A DNA stretch of 64,000 bases. It comes from Gluconacetobacter tumulicola (GTDB taxonomy: Bacteria; Pseudomonadota; Alphaproteobacteria; Acetobacterales; Acetobacteraceae). Both the position numbers and the translations under genes were made by a program. Positions 36,650 to 45,038 of this stretch are shown here, in pieces; within the stretch, counting starts at the first letter, position 1, and every line of letters starts with the position of its first letter. The notes under the pieces are model-generated. The model worked only from the letters and a program-made list of their open reading frames with translations. It had not been told where the DNA came from and searched no databases. Location: positions 186,001 through 250,000 of the forward strand of contig NZ_JABEQL010000001.1 in assembly GCF_014174215.1 (NCBI RefSeq), given 5' to 3'.

Positions 36650-36689
36650 CGGCATCATCCACGCCCCATCCGGACACCCCGCCGGAGGA

Positions 36690-36870
36690 TCTTTGTGGCC
36701 ATGGCAGGTCTCCTGGCTCGCGAGTCCGCGCATCGCCGGTCCGGCCTTCCCGGGGCGCAAACCCCAGTGACGCGAATGGACCGATGCTCGCCGCTTACAG
36801 TTGCGGGGGCAGCGCCGGCATCACACCGGCTTCCCTCTTCGCCGCGCCCCAACGGGACGCGGAACCATGA
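36690..36870 (-). promoter_or_regulatory. Cobalamin (adenosylcobalamin) riboswitch of metE
   Basis: Read on the minus strand, the leader contains GCCGGTGTGATGCCGGCGCT, the CCCCGCAACTGTAAGCGG core, a GGGAAGGCC segment and the B12 box GAGCCAGGAGACCTGCC (36703-36719). These are the ordered conserved elements of the cobalamin riboswitch. Cobalamin binding would lower expression of the downstream B12-independent enzyme, so that the cell uses MetH when B12 is available. Confidence 0.93.
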
Positions 36871-36878
36871 CGTGCCGG

Positions 36879-36907
36879 ATTAAGGCACCCGCTCGCACAA
36901 CAGTCAA
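36879..36907 (-). promoter_or_regulatory. Predicted metE promoter
   Basis: On the minus strand TTGACT (36907-36902) and CTTAAT (36884-36879) are separated by exactly 17 bases. The start site would fall near 36872, at the beginning of the riboswitch. The -35 box touches the operator-like 33-mer at 36907-36939. Confidence 0.6.
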
Positions 36908-36939
36908 TATAATTTGCACATATAAGGATATCATTATAT
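36907..36939. promoter_or_regulatory. SahR-like operator, copy 1 (upstream of metE)
   Basis: A 33-bp AT-rich sequence matches the one at 44018-44050 at 31 of 33 positions. Its right part ATATAAGGATATCATTATAT (36920-36939) is an 18/20 palindrome centred on GATATC. It abuts the metE -35 box. It fits a site bound by the ArsR-methyltransferase protein encoded at 44060-44998. Confidence 0.7.
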
Positions 36940-36940
36940 G

Positions 36941-37230
36941 CTCTCGCCGCGCCGATGCATGACCAGGACCGTACAAAATGTCAGGGAAATGGTCCCGCCG
37001 TCGGCGCGGGTCGCGATGAGGTAGCGCACTCAATCGCGTGAAGACGCTCTTCAAAGCAGGACGGGAGAGCATGCCGCGCCTCGTCGGGCGCGTCACACCA
37101 TCTTCTCTTGCTCTGCAAATCTCCAAAAGGCGCCAGCGGATTTCGGATCCGGAATATCAGCCTGGAGTCGAGGCTGATATCCCCATCGCGGGGCAAAACG
37201 CCCCGCTGCGAACAATAAGCCGGAGAAAAC
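36941..37230. other. Intergenic region between glcG-like gene and metE promoter
   Basis: About 290 bases of leader-distal sequence without a supported gene. It contains two hairpins, listed as a terminator of the GlcG/HbpS gene. Reading frames at 37038-37238 and 36981-37283 were considered and not accepted. Confidence 0.5.
37154..37206 (-). terminator. Two hairpins after the GlcG/HbpS-family gene
   Basis: A 7-bp stem GCGGGGC/GCCCCGC with a 5-nt loop (37188-37206), then a 10-bp perfect stem ATATCAGCCT/AGGCTGATAT with a 7-nt loop (37154-37180). They lie 25-77 bases beyond the stop codon of the minus-strand gene. Confidence 0.6.
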
Positions 37231-37770
37231 TTATTTGAGGGCCTGCAGAGCCGTCGTGACAGCTTCCTTGGCCAGATTGGCATCGGTCTCGCCCTCGCCG
37301 CCGCTCAGGCCCAGCGCACCGATCATCTTGTTGCCGATGGTGATCGGATATCCGCCGCCGGCAGGCAGCGTATCCGGCAGGGTGCCGATCATGTAATTGC
37401 CGCCATTCAGGGCATGCTCCATGTCCGCCGACGGACGTGCATAGTTCACGGAGGTCTTGGCCTTCATGATCGCCAGCTTCATGCTGCCGAGCTGCGTGCC
37501 GTCCATTTTCTCGAGTGCGACCAGATTGCCGCCCTCATCGACGATCGCAATGGCGACATGCGCATGGATCGCATCGGCGGCCTGCTTCGCACGCTCGATG
37601 AAGGCAAGCGAGGTCTTGAGATCCATGGTGCGCTCATGCGCCAGCGCCGCACGCGGAAACACCGCCCCGGCCACCAGCAGGCAGGACGCGGCCACCGCGC
37701 AGCGCATCGCCGCACGCCGCACGCGCCCCCCTTCGGTCGAGGAGAAGGACAGGCCGGAGAATAGAATCAT
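37231..37770 (-). CDS. Secreted GlcG/HbpS-family heme-binding protein
   Basis: A 179-residue protein of the DUF336 (GlcG/HbpS) family. An N-terminal signal sequence (RRAAMRCAVAASCLLVAGA, cleaved near ALA) precedes a domain with VAIAIVDEGGNLVALEKMDG, KAKTSVNYARPSADME and the C-terminal GGYPITIGNKMIGALGLSGG. Relatives bind heme or sit beside glycolate and other oxidoreductase genes; no enzyme activity is clear. It is separated from the OprB gene upstream by a strong hairpin. An AAAGGTG ribosome binding site supports the ATG at 37770. Confidence 0.85.
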   Translation of the reverse strand: MILFSGLSFSSTEGGRVRRAAMRCAVAASCLLVAGAVFPRAALAHERTMDLKTSLAFIERAKQAADAIHAHVAIAIVDEGGNLVALEKMDGTQLGSMKLAIMKAKTSVNYARPSADMEHALNGGNYMIGTLPDTLPAGGGYPITIGNKMIGALGLSGGEGETDANLAKEAVTTALQALK

Positions 37771-37839
37771 GATGTCGTCACCTTTGCATGGATCGTCTCG
37801 GAACGATCAAGGAAGGACCACCTGTTTTCCATAACGGTT

Positions 37840-37868
37840 CAGGCGTGGCCCATTGTGGGCCACGCCTG
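37840..37868 (-). terminator. Terminator of the OprB gene
   Basis: A 13-bp perfect stem, CAGGCGTGGCCCA / TGGGCCACGCCTG, with a TTG loop, 19 bases after the OprB stop on the minus strand. No long U-tract follows. Confidence 0.75.
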
Positions 37869-37886
37869 CGGAGCGTCAAGAGACGA

Positions 37887-39401
37887 TCAGAAATTCGTCG
37901 TGAACTGACCACCCAGGATGGCAATATCCTTGAACGTCGTCGTGGCGCCCGGATGCTGCATATACTGGAAATCGGCCATCAGGTTGGTCGCCGGCGCCAG
38001 ATTGATGCTGTAGAAAGCCTCGTAGGCATTTTCCCAGTTCTGAATACCGTAGACCGGGCCCCACTGGTTCGACATAAACGGAAGACCGAGCGCCAGGGAC
38101 GATTCCTGCTGGAGGCTGACGGTACGGCTCATGTCGTAATGCTGGAACATGATGCCCATCGCATCGTTCGGACGATGCCACGGCGTGCCGCTTTCCACGA
38201 AACCGACCCATTCGCGATCGCGCATCGCAACCAGGTTGCCCTGCGCATAGCCCGCACCGCCTTCGATGATCAGGCCGTTGGTCAGGCCCTCTCCGTTACG
38301 GACCAGCATCTGGTTGAACATGAACCATGCGACGCTCATGCCGGCTTCATAGCGGCGCGGCTGACCGGTCGCCTGGAAGGAATTGCCGTGAATATCCTCA
38401 TACAGGTTCGGATAGCGCGAATTGTCGTACCAATAGCCGATCTTGTAGTTGCCGCGCAGCTTGTGCTTGCCGAACTCGGGCATCCAGCCGATTTCGACCT
38501 GCGAGGTGACCTTGTCCATGCCGTCCTGCGCAATCGCCCATCCCGAAATACCGCCGTTATAGGCATGCGGGCTGACAAGGAAGATACCACCCTCGATATA
38601 AGTCTGCTGCGTCGGCCGGATCTTCAGCACGCCGCCCACATTCCCCGACGGCCAGTCACGACCACCCGGATTGTATTTTCCCGGCGCCCAGTTGCTGCAC
38701 ACCGAGACGTTCATGAAAAAGCACGCCGTATAATCATACGAGAAGAAGCTGCCGGTCGGAATGTCGCCCACCGACACGATGACGCGCTTGTTGAAAAAGC
38801 TCTTGTCCGCATACATCTCGACAAGATGGGCCACGACGTTGCCGCGCGCGCCGTAGATCTGTTCCGGATTCGTCACCGAATCGCCGGAATTGAGGCTGAA
38901 GCTGCGGCCATGCCCGTTGATGACGAGCATATGGGTCCAGAGCCCCTCCACGCCGGCCAGGCGCTGCCAGTCGATATCCAGCTCTCCCGCGACCTGACCC
39001 GCCAGCACGTTCGACCGGGTCTTGCCGCCGGTGATATTGCCGACATATTCCTCGTTCAGGGCCAGGTTCAGGAAAACGCCGTGCTTGAGCAGCCACGGCT
39101 GAATGCCGTACCAGTCACCAAACAGATGCGGCGCTCCCGCAAGGGTCGGAATGACGGGGCCGATCGTGAATCCGCCCACATCATCCAGCGGATACGCCGT
39201 CGGCTGGTAAGCCTTGGACGAGACCGCGCCGTATTCGACCGCCTCGCCCTTGCTGGTTGCCGACGGGGGATTATTGCTGCTTGACGATTGGGCATGACCG
39301 TCGCCGGCATGAAGGCTGCATACCAAAATAAAAAACGCTACAAACCGTCCAACACTTTTCACAAAGTGGCGCGACCGGTGACATTCACAGTGTCCGATCA
39401 T
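37887..39401 (-). CDS. OprB-family carbohydrate-selective outer membrane porin
   Basis: A 504-residue protein with a signal peptide (hydrophobic FVAFFILVCSLHAGDGHA) and a beta-barrel of the OprB family: LFGDWYGIQPWLLKHGVFLNLALNEEYVGN at the start and the terminal FKDIAILGGQFTTNF with the C-terminal aromatic residue. It forms a sugar-selective channel in the outer membrane. It is divergent from fdhSCL, so it probably feeds fructose or related sugars to the periplasmic dehydrogenase. An AGGA ribosome binding site lies 9 bases before the ATG at 39401. Confidence 0.9.
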   Translation of the reverse strand: MIGHCECHRSRHFVKSVGRFVAFFILVCSLHAGDGHAQSSSSNNPPSATSKGEAVEYGAVSSKAYQPTAYPLDDVGGFTIGPVIPTLAGAPHLFGDWYGIQPWLLKHGVFLNLALNEEYVGNITGGKTRSNVLAGQVAGELDIDWQRLAGVEGLWTHMLVINGHGRSFSLNSGDSVTNPEQIYGARGNVVAHLVEMYADKSFFNKRVIVSVGDIPTGSFFSYDYTACFFMNVSVCSNWAPGKYNPGGRDWPSGNVGGVLKIRPTQQTYIEGGIFLVSPHAYNGGISGWAIAQDGMDKVTSQVEIGWMPEFGKHKLRGNYKIGYWYDNSRYPNLYEDIHGNSFQATGQPRRYEAGMSVAWFMFNQMLVRNGEGLTNGLIIEGGAGYAQGNLVAMRDREWVGFVESGTPWHRPNDAMGIMFQHYDMSRTVSLQQESSLALGLPFMSNQWGPVYGIQNWENAYEAFYSINLAPATNLMADFQYMQHPGATTTFKDIAILGGQFTTNF

Positions 39402-40209
39402 CGGAGTCCTATTGGGAATATGGCGAAACTTTTTCTCTATGAAACGCTTCGTCTCGTTTATGGCCGGGAAAGGGGCATCAGGTCATCTTTCATTTTTGAA
39501 AAGGCATATGATTATAAAGAAATAAAACGCAATCGGCCATGATTGCTCTTTAATCATCATATGCCCGCGCGGGCCCTGCGATGGCCGTCATGGGTCCAGG
39601 CCGAACCTGCCCCAAACCCACACAGATCCATATTTCCAAAACAGCCTTGCGTAAAGTTTTTTTCACAAAGCGGCGCGCGAATGCCATCCGTGAATACAAA
39701 TTAGAAAACGTTTTCCCATTAAAAAAAATTTTAGTTTCCGGATAAAATCGCGACTCAAGCCATCCCACCGTCTATTTTTTGATCAATTTTTCAAATTTTG
39801 CAGTAATTCTGTATAAAAACTATATACATATACTGATATTAAGAAATTTCTTACGGATTTTTATAACATTATTCTAATAATATGCGCCAAAATCAAAGAA
39901 TGGAGCCATCTATTATTTATAATCATACCCACATCAACTCATTCCCATCATGTTATAACATTTTTATTTTCGTCTTTGATTATTAATTTTCTGAAAGTCA
40001 GGAATCTGTTGGAAATTACTCTCGTGTTCAAAAAAACGTTATCTCTTCTTGCTCCTCCGCTCACCATATCAATCCATTGCGTTCCGATATTTCGGCGATT
40101 ATGGATTGCCATCCGTCAATGATGCTTCAGATCTCAAGGACATCGGAAACATAGTTCGTACGCCTTGATATTTGCACAATCCATACCTTTGAACTCGTCT
40201 GGGAAAAAC
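39402..40209. other. Long AT-rich divergent intergenic region between oprB and fdhSCL
   Basis: About 808 bases with no supported gene. The stretch from about 39640 to 40080 is far richer in A and T than the surrounding GC-rich genome. It carries three perfect palindromes: GAAAACGTTTTC (39704-39715), AAGAAATTTCTT (39841-39852) and TGTTATAACA (39951-39960). It must hold both divergent promoters. Such AT-rich tracts in GC-rich genomes are often bound by nucleoid silencers. Confidence 0.6.
39704..39715. promoter_or_regulatory. Candidate LacI-family operator
   Basis: GAAAACGTTTTC is a perfect 12-bp palindrome with the central CG and flanking A/T tracts typical of LacI-type sugar regulators. It lies 303 bases before the oprB start and 495 before fdhS. 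No LacI gene is present in the window. Confidence 0.45.
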
Positions 40210-40767
40210 ATGGGAAATTCCGATAAAGCGCGGGGGGAGCCTGTGCGCGGCCATATGTCCCGCCGCCATATGCTGATGGTCTCCGCCGCGTCGGCATTTG
40301 GCCTGCTCCTGCCGTCCTTCCAGCCCGGCACGGCCGAGGCAGCAACCGGTGCCACCGTAGACGAAGCCGCTGATTTCATCAGCTTTTCCCGTTTCGCGAC
40401 CGGACACAGCGCGCTGGACCCGCTGGTCGGCCAATCGCTGCTGGGCGCCCTGGGTGCACAGAGCGCGCTCTTTCCGGCTCAACTCGCGGCACTGGTCAAG
40501 ACGGTCGCCGACAACAAGCCGGCCGATGTCGAGGCGCTTGAGGAATCCCTGCGTGGCACACCGCTGCACGACACGCTGCTGCACATCATCCGGGCCTGGT
40601 ATTCCGGCGTGATCGAGGACGGCACCAACGCCCGCGTCTATGCTTTTGAAAATGCCCTGATGTATCAGCCTGCGCGCGATGTCGTGGTCATCCCGACCTA
40701 TGCGCATAACGGACCGAACTACTGGGTCGCCGAACCTGCTCCCGTTGAGCAAATGCCGCAATTCTGA
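40210..40767 (+). CDS. fdhS: Fructose dehydrogenase small subunit (Tat signal)
   Basis: A 185-residue protein. SRRHMLMVSAASAFGLLLPS is a Tat signal that carries the folded complex to the periplasm. The C-terminal block PLHDTLLHIIRAWYSGVIED followed by NARVYAFENALMYQPARDVV and IPTYAHNGPNYWVAEPAP matches what I know of FdhS from Gluconobacter. It is an accessory subunit needed for export and stability of the flavoprotein. The ATG at 40210 has a GGGA leader; a start at 40255 is also possible. First gene of the S-C-L operon. Confidence 0.9.
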   Translation: MGNSDKARGEPVRGHMSRRHMLMVSAASAFGLLLPSFQPGTAEAATGATVDEAADFISFSRFATGHSALDPLVGQSLLGALGAQSALFPAQLAALVKTVADNKPADVEALEESLRGTPLHDTLLHIIRAWYSGVIEDGTNARVYAFENALMYQPARDVVVIPTYAHNGPNYWVAEPAPVEQMPQF

Positions 40768-40779
40768 CCGGGGCGTATC

Positions 40780-42219
40780 ATGAAAAATTCCGTATCGAAC
40801 TCCCGGAGACTCCTCCGCAGCCTCTGGCTGGCCGCCCCGCTGGTCCTGACGGGGCATGCGATCGCGCATGCCGACACGTCCATGAGCCGTGGCCATTATC
40901 TTGCCGTCGCCGCCGACTGCGCCGCCTGCCACACCAACGGCCATGAGGGCGCGGAACTGGCCGGCGGCTATGCCATCGCCTCGCCGATGGGCGCGATCTA
41001 TTCGACGAACATCACGCCGTCCAAGACCTATGGCATCGGCAATTACACGCTCGAGCAATTCTCGCGCGCGATCCGCCACGGCGTGCGCGCCGATGGCGCC
41101 GAACTCTATCCGGCCATGCCCTATGGATCGTACAGCCAGCTGACGGACGAAGACGTCGCGGCGCTATATGATTACCTGATGCACGAGGTCAAGCCGGTCG
41201 ACCAGCCAGCGCCGAAGACCAACCTTCCCTTCCCCTTCTCGATCCGTGCCTCGCTGTGGGGCTGGAAGCTGCTGAGCGGCGTCGAGGGCAAGCCCTTCGT
41301 GCCCGACGCCACGCACGATGCGGCATGGAACCGCGGCAAATATCTGGTGGATACGCTGGCCCATTGCGGCGAATGCCACACACCGCGCAACATCATGATG
41401 GCGCCGAAATCCTCGGCCTATCTCGCCGGCGGCGATCTCGGCTCCTGGCGGGCGCCCAACGTCACCAGCGACAAGGTTGCGGGTATCGGCGGCTGGTCCG
41501 ATCAGGAACTGCAGGACTATCTGCGGACGGGCAAATCCGCGCATGCGCGCGCCGCGGGCCCGATGGCCGAAGCGGTGGAACATAGCTTCCAGTACCTGAC
41601 GCCGACCGACCTGGCCGCGATGGTCGCCTATCTCAAGACCGTACCGGCGATTGCCGAGCCCGGCCAGAACACCGCGAACTTCGCCCATGACGGCAAGGCG
41701 GCGCTCTTCGACTACGCCGCCGCCAATGCGCGCCGCAATGACAGCACCCTCAAAGGCATGACCGAAGGAAACGTGCTGTACGAGGAAGTCTGCGCAAGCT
41801 GCCACCAGTCGAACGGCAAGGGATCGGCCGACGGATATTACCCCTCCCTGATCGGCAACACGACGACGGGCCAGCTCAACCCGGCCGACCTGGTCGCCAG
41901 CATCCTGTTCGGTGTCGACCGCACGGTCGACGGCCATCAGACCCTGATGCCGAACTTCGGTCCCCAATCGCTGGTACAGCGCCTGGACGACCAGCAGGTC
42001 GCGGCAATCGCCAATTACGTGACGGGTCATTTCGGCAGCGGGCAGGCGACCGTCACCGCCGAAAGCGTCGCCACCATTCGCGCCGGCGGCCCCAAGCCCG
42101 CCATCGCGCAGCTTTCCGAACCGCGCGTTCTCGCGGTCCTCGGCATTGTCGGCCTGATCATTCTGGGCGCTCTCGCCCTGGCGCTTCGTTTTATCCTCAA
42201 GTCCAGACGCGCCGCGTAA
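40780..42219 (+). CDS. fdhC: Fructose dehydrogenase triheme cytochrome c subunit
   Basis: A 479-residue protein with a signal peptide, three heme motifs (CAACH at 47-51, CGECH near 197, CASCH near 338) and a C-terminal membrane anchor (VLAVLGIVGLIILGALALALRFIL). It takes electrons from the FAD subunit and passes them to ubiquinone in the cytoplasmic membrane. It lies between the small and large subunit genes, an order known for fdhSCL and different from the S-L-C order of sorbitol, gluconate and 2-ketogluconate dehydrogenases. Confidence 0.93.
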   Translation: MKNSVSNSRRLLRSLWLAAPLVLTGHAIAHADTSMSRGHYLAVAADCAACHTNGHEGAELAGGYAIASPMGAIYSTNITPSKTYGIGNYTLEQFSRAIRHGVRADGAELYPAMPYGSYSQLTDEDVAALYDYLMHEVKPVDQPAPKTNLPFPFSIRASLWGWKLLSGVEGKPFVPDATHDAAWNRGKYLVDTLAHCGECHTPRNIMMAPKSSAYLAGGDLGSWRAPNVTSDKVAGIGGWSDQELQDYLRTGKSAHARAAGPMAEAVEHSFQYLTPTDLAAMVAYLKTVPAIAEPGQNTANFAHDGKAALFDYAAANARRNDSTLKGMTEGNVLYEEVCASCHQSNGKGSADGYYPSLIGNTTTGQLNPADLVASILFGVDRTVDGHQTLMPNFGPQSLVQRLDDQQVAAIANYVTGHFGSGQATVTAESVATIRAGGPKPAIAQLSEPRVLAVLGIVGLIILGALALALRFILKSRRAA

Positions 42220-42247
42220 GCCGCCGGAAAACAGGAGAGATTCACTC

Positions 42248-43882
42248 ATGGCTCAAGAAACGCTGACGGCGGACGTCGTCATCGCCGGTGCCGGCATCTG
42301 CGGCTCCATGCTGGCGCACAAGCTCGCGCGCAACGGCGTGTCCGTCATCCTGCTCGATGCCGGCCCCTATCGCGACCGCGACCAGATCGTCGAGAACTGG
42401 CGGAACATGCCGCCGAACAACAAGTCGGAATATGATTACGCGACGCCCTACCCGTCGGTTCCGTGGGCGCCGCACACCAATTATTTCCCCGATAACGGCT
42501 ACCTGATCGTCAAGGGCCCCGATGCCAGCGCCTATCGCCAGGGCATCATCAAGGGTGTCGGCGGCACCACCTGGCACTGGGCGGCGTCCAGCTGGCGCTA
42601 CCTGCCCAACGATTTCCGCCTGAAATCGGCCTACGGCGTCGGCCGCGACTATGCGCTCAGCTATGATGAGCTCGAAGCCTATTACTACGCCGCGGAATGC
42701 GAAATGGGCGTCAAGGGCCCCAACGGGCAGGAGATCATCCCCTCCGCGCCGCGGAAGAATCCGTGGCCGATGGACTCCATGCCGTACGGGCCGGGCGACC
42801 GCGTCTTCACGGACATCGTCAAGCCGCTCGGCTATGACAACACGCCGGTGCCCCAGGCACGCAACAGCCGTCCCTATGACGACCGTCCCCAGTGCTGCGG
42901 CAACAATAACTGCATGCCCATCTGCCCGATCGGCGCCATGTATAATGGCATCTATTCGGCACTGAAGGCCGAACGGGCCGGCGCGCGGATCATCCCCAAC
43001 GCCGTCGTCTATTCGATCGAGACCGACGCGAAGAACAAGATCGTCGCGATGAACTACTACGATCCGGACAAGGGATCGCATCGCGTCGTTGCCAAGACCT
43101 TCGTCATCGCGGCCAATGGTATCGAGACGCCGAAACTGCTGCTGCTCGCCGCCAACGATCGCAACCCGAACGGCATCGCCAACTCGTCCGACCAGGTCGG
43201 CCGCAACATGATGGACCATCCGGGCATCGGCATGAGCTTCCAGGCGGCCGAGCCCGTCTGGGCCGGCGGCGGCTCGGTACAGATGAGCTCGATCACCAAT
43301 TTCCGCGACGGTCCGTTCCGTTCGGACTATGCCGCCATCCAGATCGGCTACAACAACACCGCCCAGAATTCCCGCGCCGGGATGAAGGCGCTGTCCATGG
43401 GCCTGGTCGGCCGGAAACTGGACGAGGAAATCCGTCGCCGCACGGCGCATGGCGTGGATATCTATGCCAACCACGAAGTCCTGCCGAACCCGGACAATCG
43501 CCTGGTCCTGTCCAAGGACCGTCGTGACGCGCTGGGCATTCCGCATCCGGAAGTCACCTACGATGTCGGCGAATATGTCCGCAAATCCGCCGTCCTCTCG
43601 CGCCAGCACCTGACCAGGATCGCCCAGGCGATGGGCGGCACGGAAATCGAGATGTCGTCGTTCTTCACGCCGAACAACCACATCACCGGCGGGACGATCA
43701 TGGGGCATGATCCCAAGGATTCCGTCGTCGACAGCTGGCTGCGCACCCACGACCATCCCAACCTGTTCCTGGCAACAGGTGCGACGATGGCGGCTTCCGG
43801 CACGGTCAACTCCACCCTGACCATGGCCGCGCTGTCGCTGCGTGCCGGCGACGCGATCCTCGCCGATCTCAAGCACGGCTGA
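42248..43882 (+). CDS. fdhL: Fructose dehydrogenase large (FAD) subunit
   Basis: A 544-residue GMC oxidoreductase. The FAD motif VVIAGAGICGSMLAHKLARN starts near residue 10. The Cys-rich QCCGNNNCMPICPIGAMYN segment matches the iron-sulfur cluster site described for FDH. The C-terminal HITGGTIMGHDP and LATGATMAASGTVNSTLTMA complete the active site. The sequence is nearly that of the Gluconobacter FdhL I recall in length and motifs, supporting oxidation of D-fructose to 5-keto-D-fructose in the periplasm. An AGGAGAG ribosome binding site precedes the ATG. Last gene of the operon. Confidence 0.93.
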   Translation: MAQETLTADVVIAGAGICGSMLAHKLARNGVSVILLDAGPYRDRDQIVENWRNMPPNNKSEYDYATPYPSVPWAPHTNYFPDNGYLIVKGPDASAYRQGIIKGVGGTTWHWAASSWRYLPNDFRLKSAYGVGRDYALSYDELEAYYYAAECEMGVKGPNGQEIIPSAPRKNPWPMDSMPYGPGDRVFTDIVKPLGYDNTPVPQARNSRPYDDRPQCCGNNNCMPICPIGAMYNGIYSALKAERAGARIIPNAVVYSIETDAKNKIVAMNYYDPDKGSHRVVAKTFVIAANGIETPKLLLLAANDRNPNGIANSSDQVGRNMMDHPGIGMSFQAAEPVWAGGGSVQMSSITNFRDGPFRSDYAAIQIGYNNTAQNSRAGMKALSMGLVGRKLDEEIRRRTAHGVDIYANHEVLPNPDNRLVLSKDRRDALGIPHPEVTYDVGEYVRKSAVLSRQHLTRIAQAMGGTEIEMSSFFTPNNHITGGTIMGHDPKDSVVDSWLRTHDHPNLFLATGATMAASGTVNSTLTMAALSLRAGDAILADLKHG

Positions 43883-43900
43883 GTCTGTTCAACATCCTGA

Positions 43901-43928
43901 CATGATGAGGTGCCCTCACCTCATCATG
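43901..43928 (+). terminator. Terminator after fdhL
   Basis: A perfect 12-bp stem, CATGATGAGGTG / CACCTCATCATG, with a 4-nt loop, 18 bases after the fdhL stop. Confidence 0.75.
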
Positions 43929-43944
43929 CACCACGACTCCAGAC

Positions 43945-43979
43945 ACGCGGCCGCCGGACATACCGTCCGGCGGCCGCGT
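43945..43979 (+). terminator. Second strong hairpin after fdhL
   Basis: A 15-bp perfect stem from ACGCGGCCGCCGGAC to its complement with a 5-nt loop (ATACC). Together with the preceding hairpin it insulates the fdh operon from the regulator gene at 44060. Confidence 0.7.
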
Positions 43980-44017
43980 CGCTATTGGAGATCACGAACG
44001 ACCATGTTCATGAAGCG

Positions 44018-44050
44018 ATATAATTTGCATATATAAAGATATCATTATAT
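44018..44050. promoter_or_regulatory. SahR-like operator, copy 2 (upstream of its own regulator gene)
   Basis: The 33-mer matches 36907-36939 at 31 of 33 positions. ATATAAAGATATCATTATAT (44031-44050) is an 18/20 palindrome around GATATC, ending 9 bases before the ATG of the ArsR-methyltransferase gene. A TTGCAT (44025-44030) could act as a -35 box inside it, so binding would block the promoter and give autoregulation. Confidence 0.7.
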
Positions 44051-44059
44051 TTGGTCTTC

Positions 44060-44998
44060 ATGACCAGCCCCCTCACCCTGTTCCAGGCCCTGGCCGACCC
44101 GACGCGCCTGCGCATCCTGGCACTGCTGCGCGCCATGGAACTCTCGATCGGCGAAATCGCGCAGGTGCTGGGCCAGAGCCAACCCCGCGTCTCGCGCCAT
44201 GTGAAGATCCTGGTCAGCGCCGGGCTGGCAGACCGCCGCAAGGAAGGGAGCTGGGTCTTCCTGACCCTCGGCGCGCCCGGCATCGTGGCCCCGGCGCTGA
44301 AGGCGATCGATTGCTGGTGCCCCCAGGGTGACGGCGAACAGCAGGCCGACCTCGCCCGGCTGAAGGCGGTGCGCGCCGTCCGCGCCACGGCCGCCGAGGA
44401 TTATTTCGAAACCCACGCCGCCAACTGGGACGCGCTGCGCTCGCTCCACGTGGCCGAACGCGATGTCGAGGCCGCGATCGAACGCCTGCTGGCGCCCGAA
44501 CCGATCGGGCGCATGGTCGATATCGGCACCGGCACCGGCCGGATGATGGAATTGCTGGGCCGGCAGGCCGCCAGCGCCATCGGCTTCGACCGCAGTCCGG
44601 CCATGCTGCGCCTGGCACGCACCAAGCTGGCACAACCGGGATCGGACCACGCCGAATTGCGGCAGGGCGACATGTATGCCCTGCCCCTACCCGATGGCGC
44701 GGCCGATTTCGCGATCATGCACCAGGTCCTGCATTACGCGCAGCATCCCGCCGCCGCGATTGCCGAGGCCGCGCGCGTGCTGGCACCGGACGGCCGCCTG
44801 CTGATCGTGGATTTCGCACCGCACGATCGTGAGGATCTGCGCGAGCGCGACGCCCATGTCCGCCTCGGCTTCACGGACCAGCAGATGGCGGACTGGTTCG
44901 CCGCCGCCGGCCTGGCCAGCGCACCCCCGATCCATCTGGATGGCGAACTCACCGTCAAATTGTGGCTGGGCCGCCGCATGGCCACCTCGGCCGCCTGA
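44060..44998 (+). CDS. ArsR-family regulator fused to a SAM-dependent methyltransferase domain (SahR-like)
   Basis: A 312-residue protein. The N-terminal ArsR winged helix (about residues 5-80) contains ALADPTRLRILALLRAMELS and QSQPRVSRHVKILVSAGLAD. The C-terminal domain (about 140-300) has the SAM motif MVDIGTGTGRMMELLG and a methyltransferase core. This architecture beside metF is that of SahR, the SAH-responsive repressor of methionine genes in Proteobacteria. The likely ligand is S-adenosylhomocysteine or SAM rather than catalysis. No ribosome binding site is visible, so a leaderless transcript is possible. It is followed 40 bases later by metF. Confidence 0.82.
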   Translation: MTSPLTLFQALADPTRLRILALLRAMELSIGEIAQVLGQSQPRVSRHVKILVSAGLADRRKEGSWVFLTLGAPGIVAPALKAIDCWCPQGDGEQQADLARLKAVRAVRATAAEDYFETHAANWDALRSLHVAERDVEAAIERLLAPEPIGRMVDIGTGTGRMMELLGRQAASAIGFDRSPAMLRLARTKLAQPGSDHAELRQGDMYALPLPDGAADFAIMHQVLHYAQHPAAAIAEAARVLAPDGRLLIVDFAPHDREDLRERDAHVRLGFTDQQMADWFAAAGLASAPPIHLDGELTVKLWLGRRMATSAA

Positions 44999-45038
44999 TC
45001 CGCCTCTTTCCTTTTTCCGCTTCCAAGGAACCGGCCTC

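Noticed and set aside
33951-36770. 939-codon plus-strand frame opposite metE
   Set aside because: metE is certain on the other strand; the frame has no domain.
39288-39542. 84-codon plus-strand frame near the OprB start
   Set aside because: Overlaps the OprB N-terminus on the other strand, with no ribosome binding site or domain.
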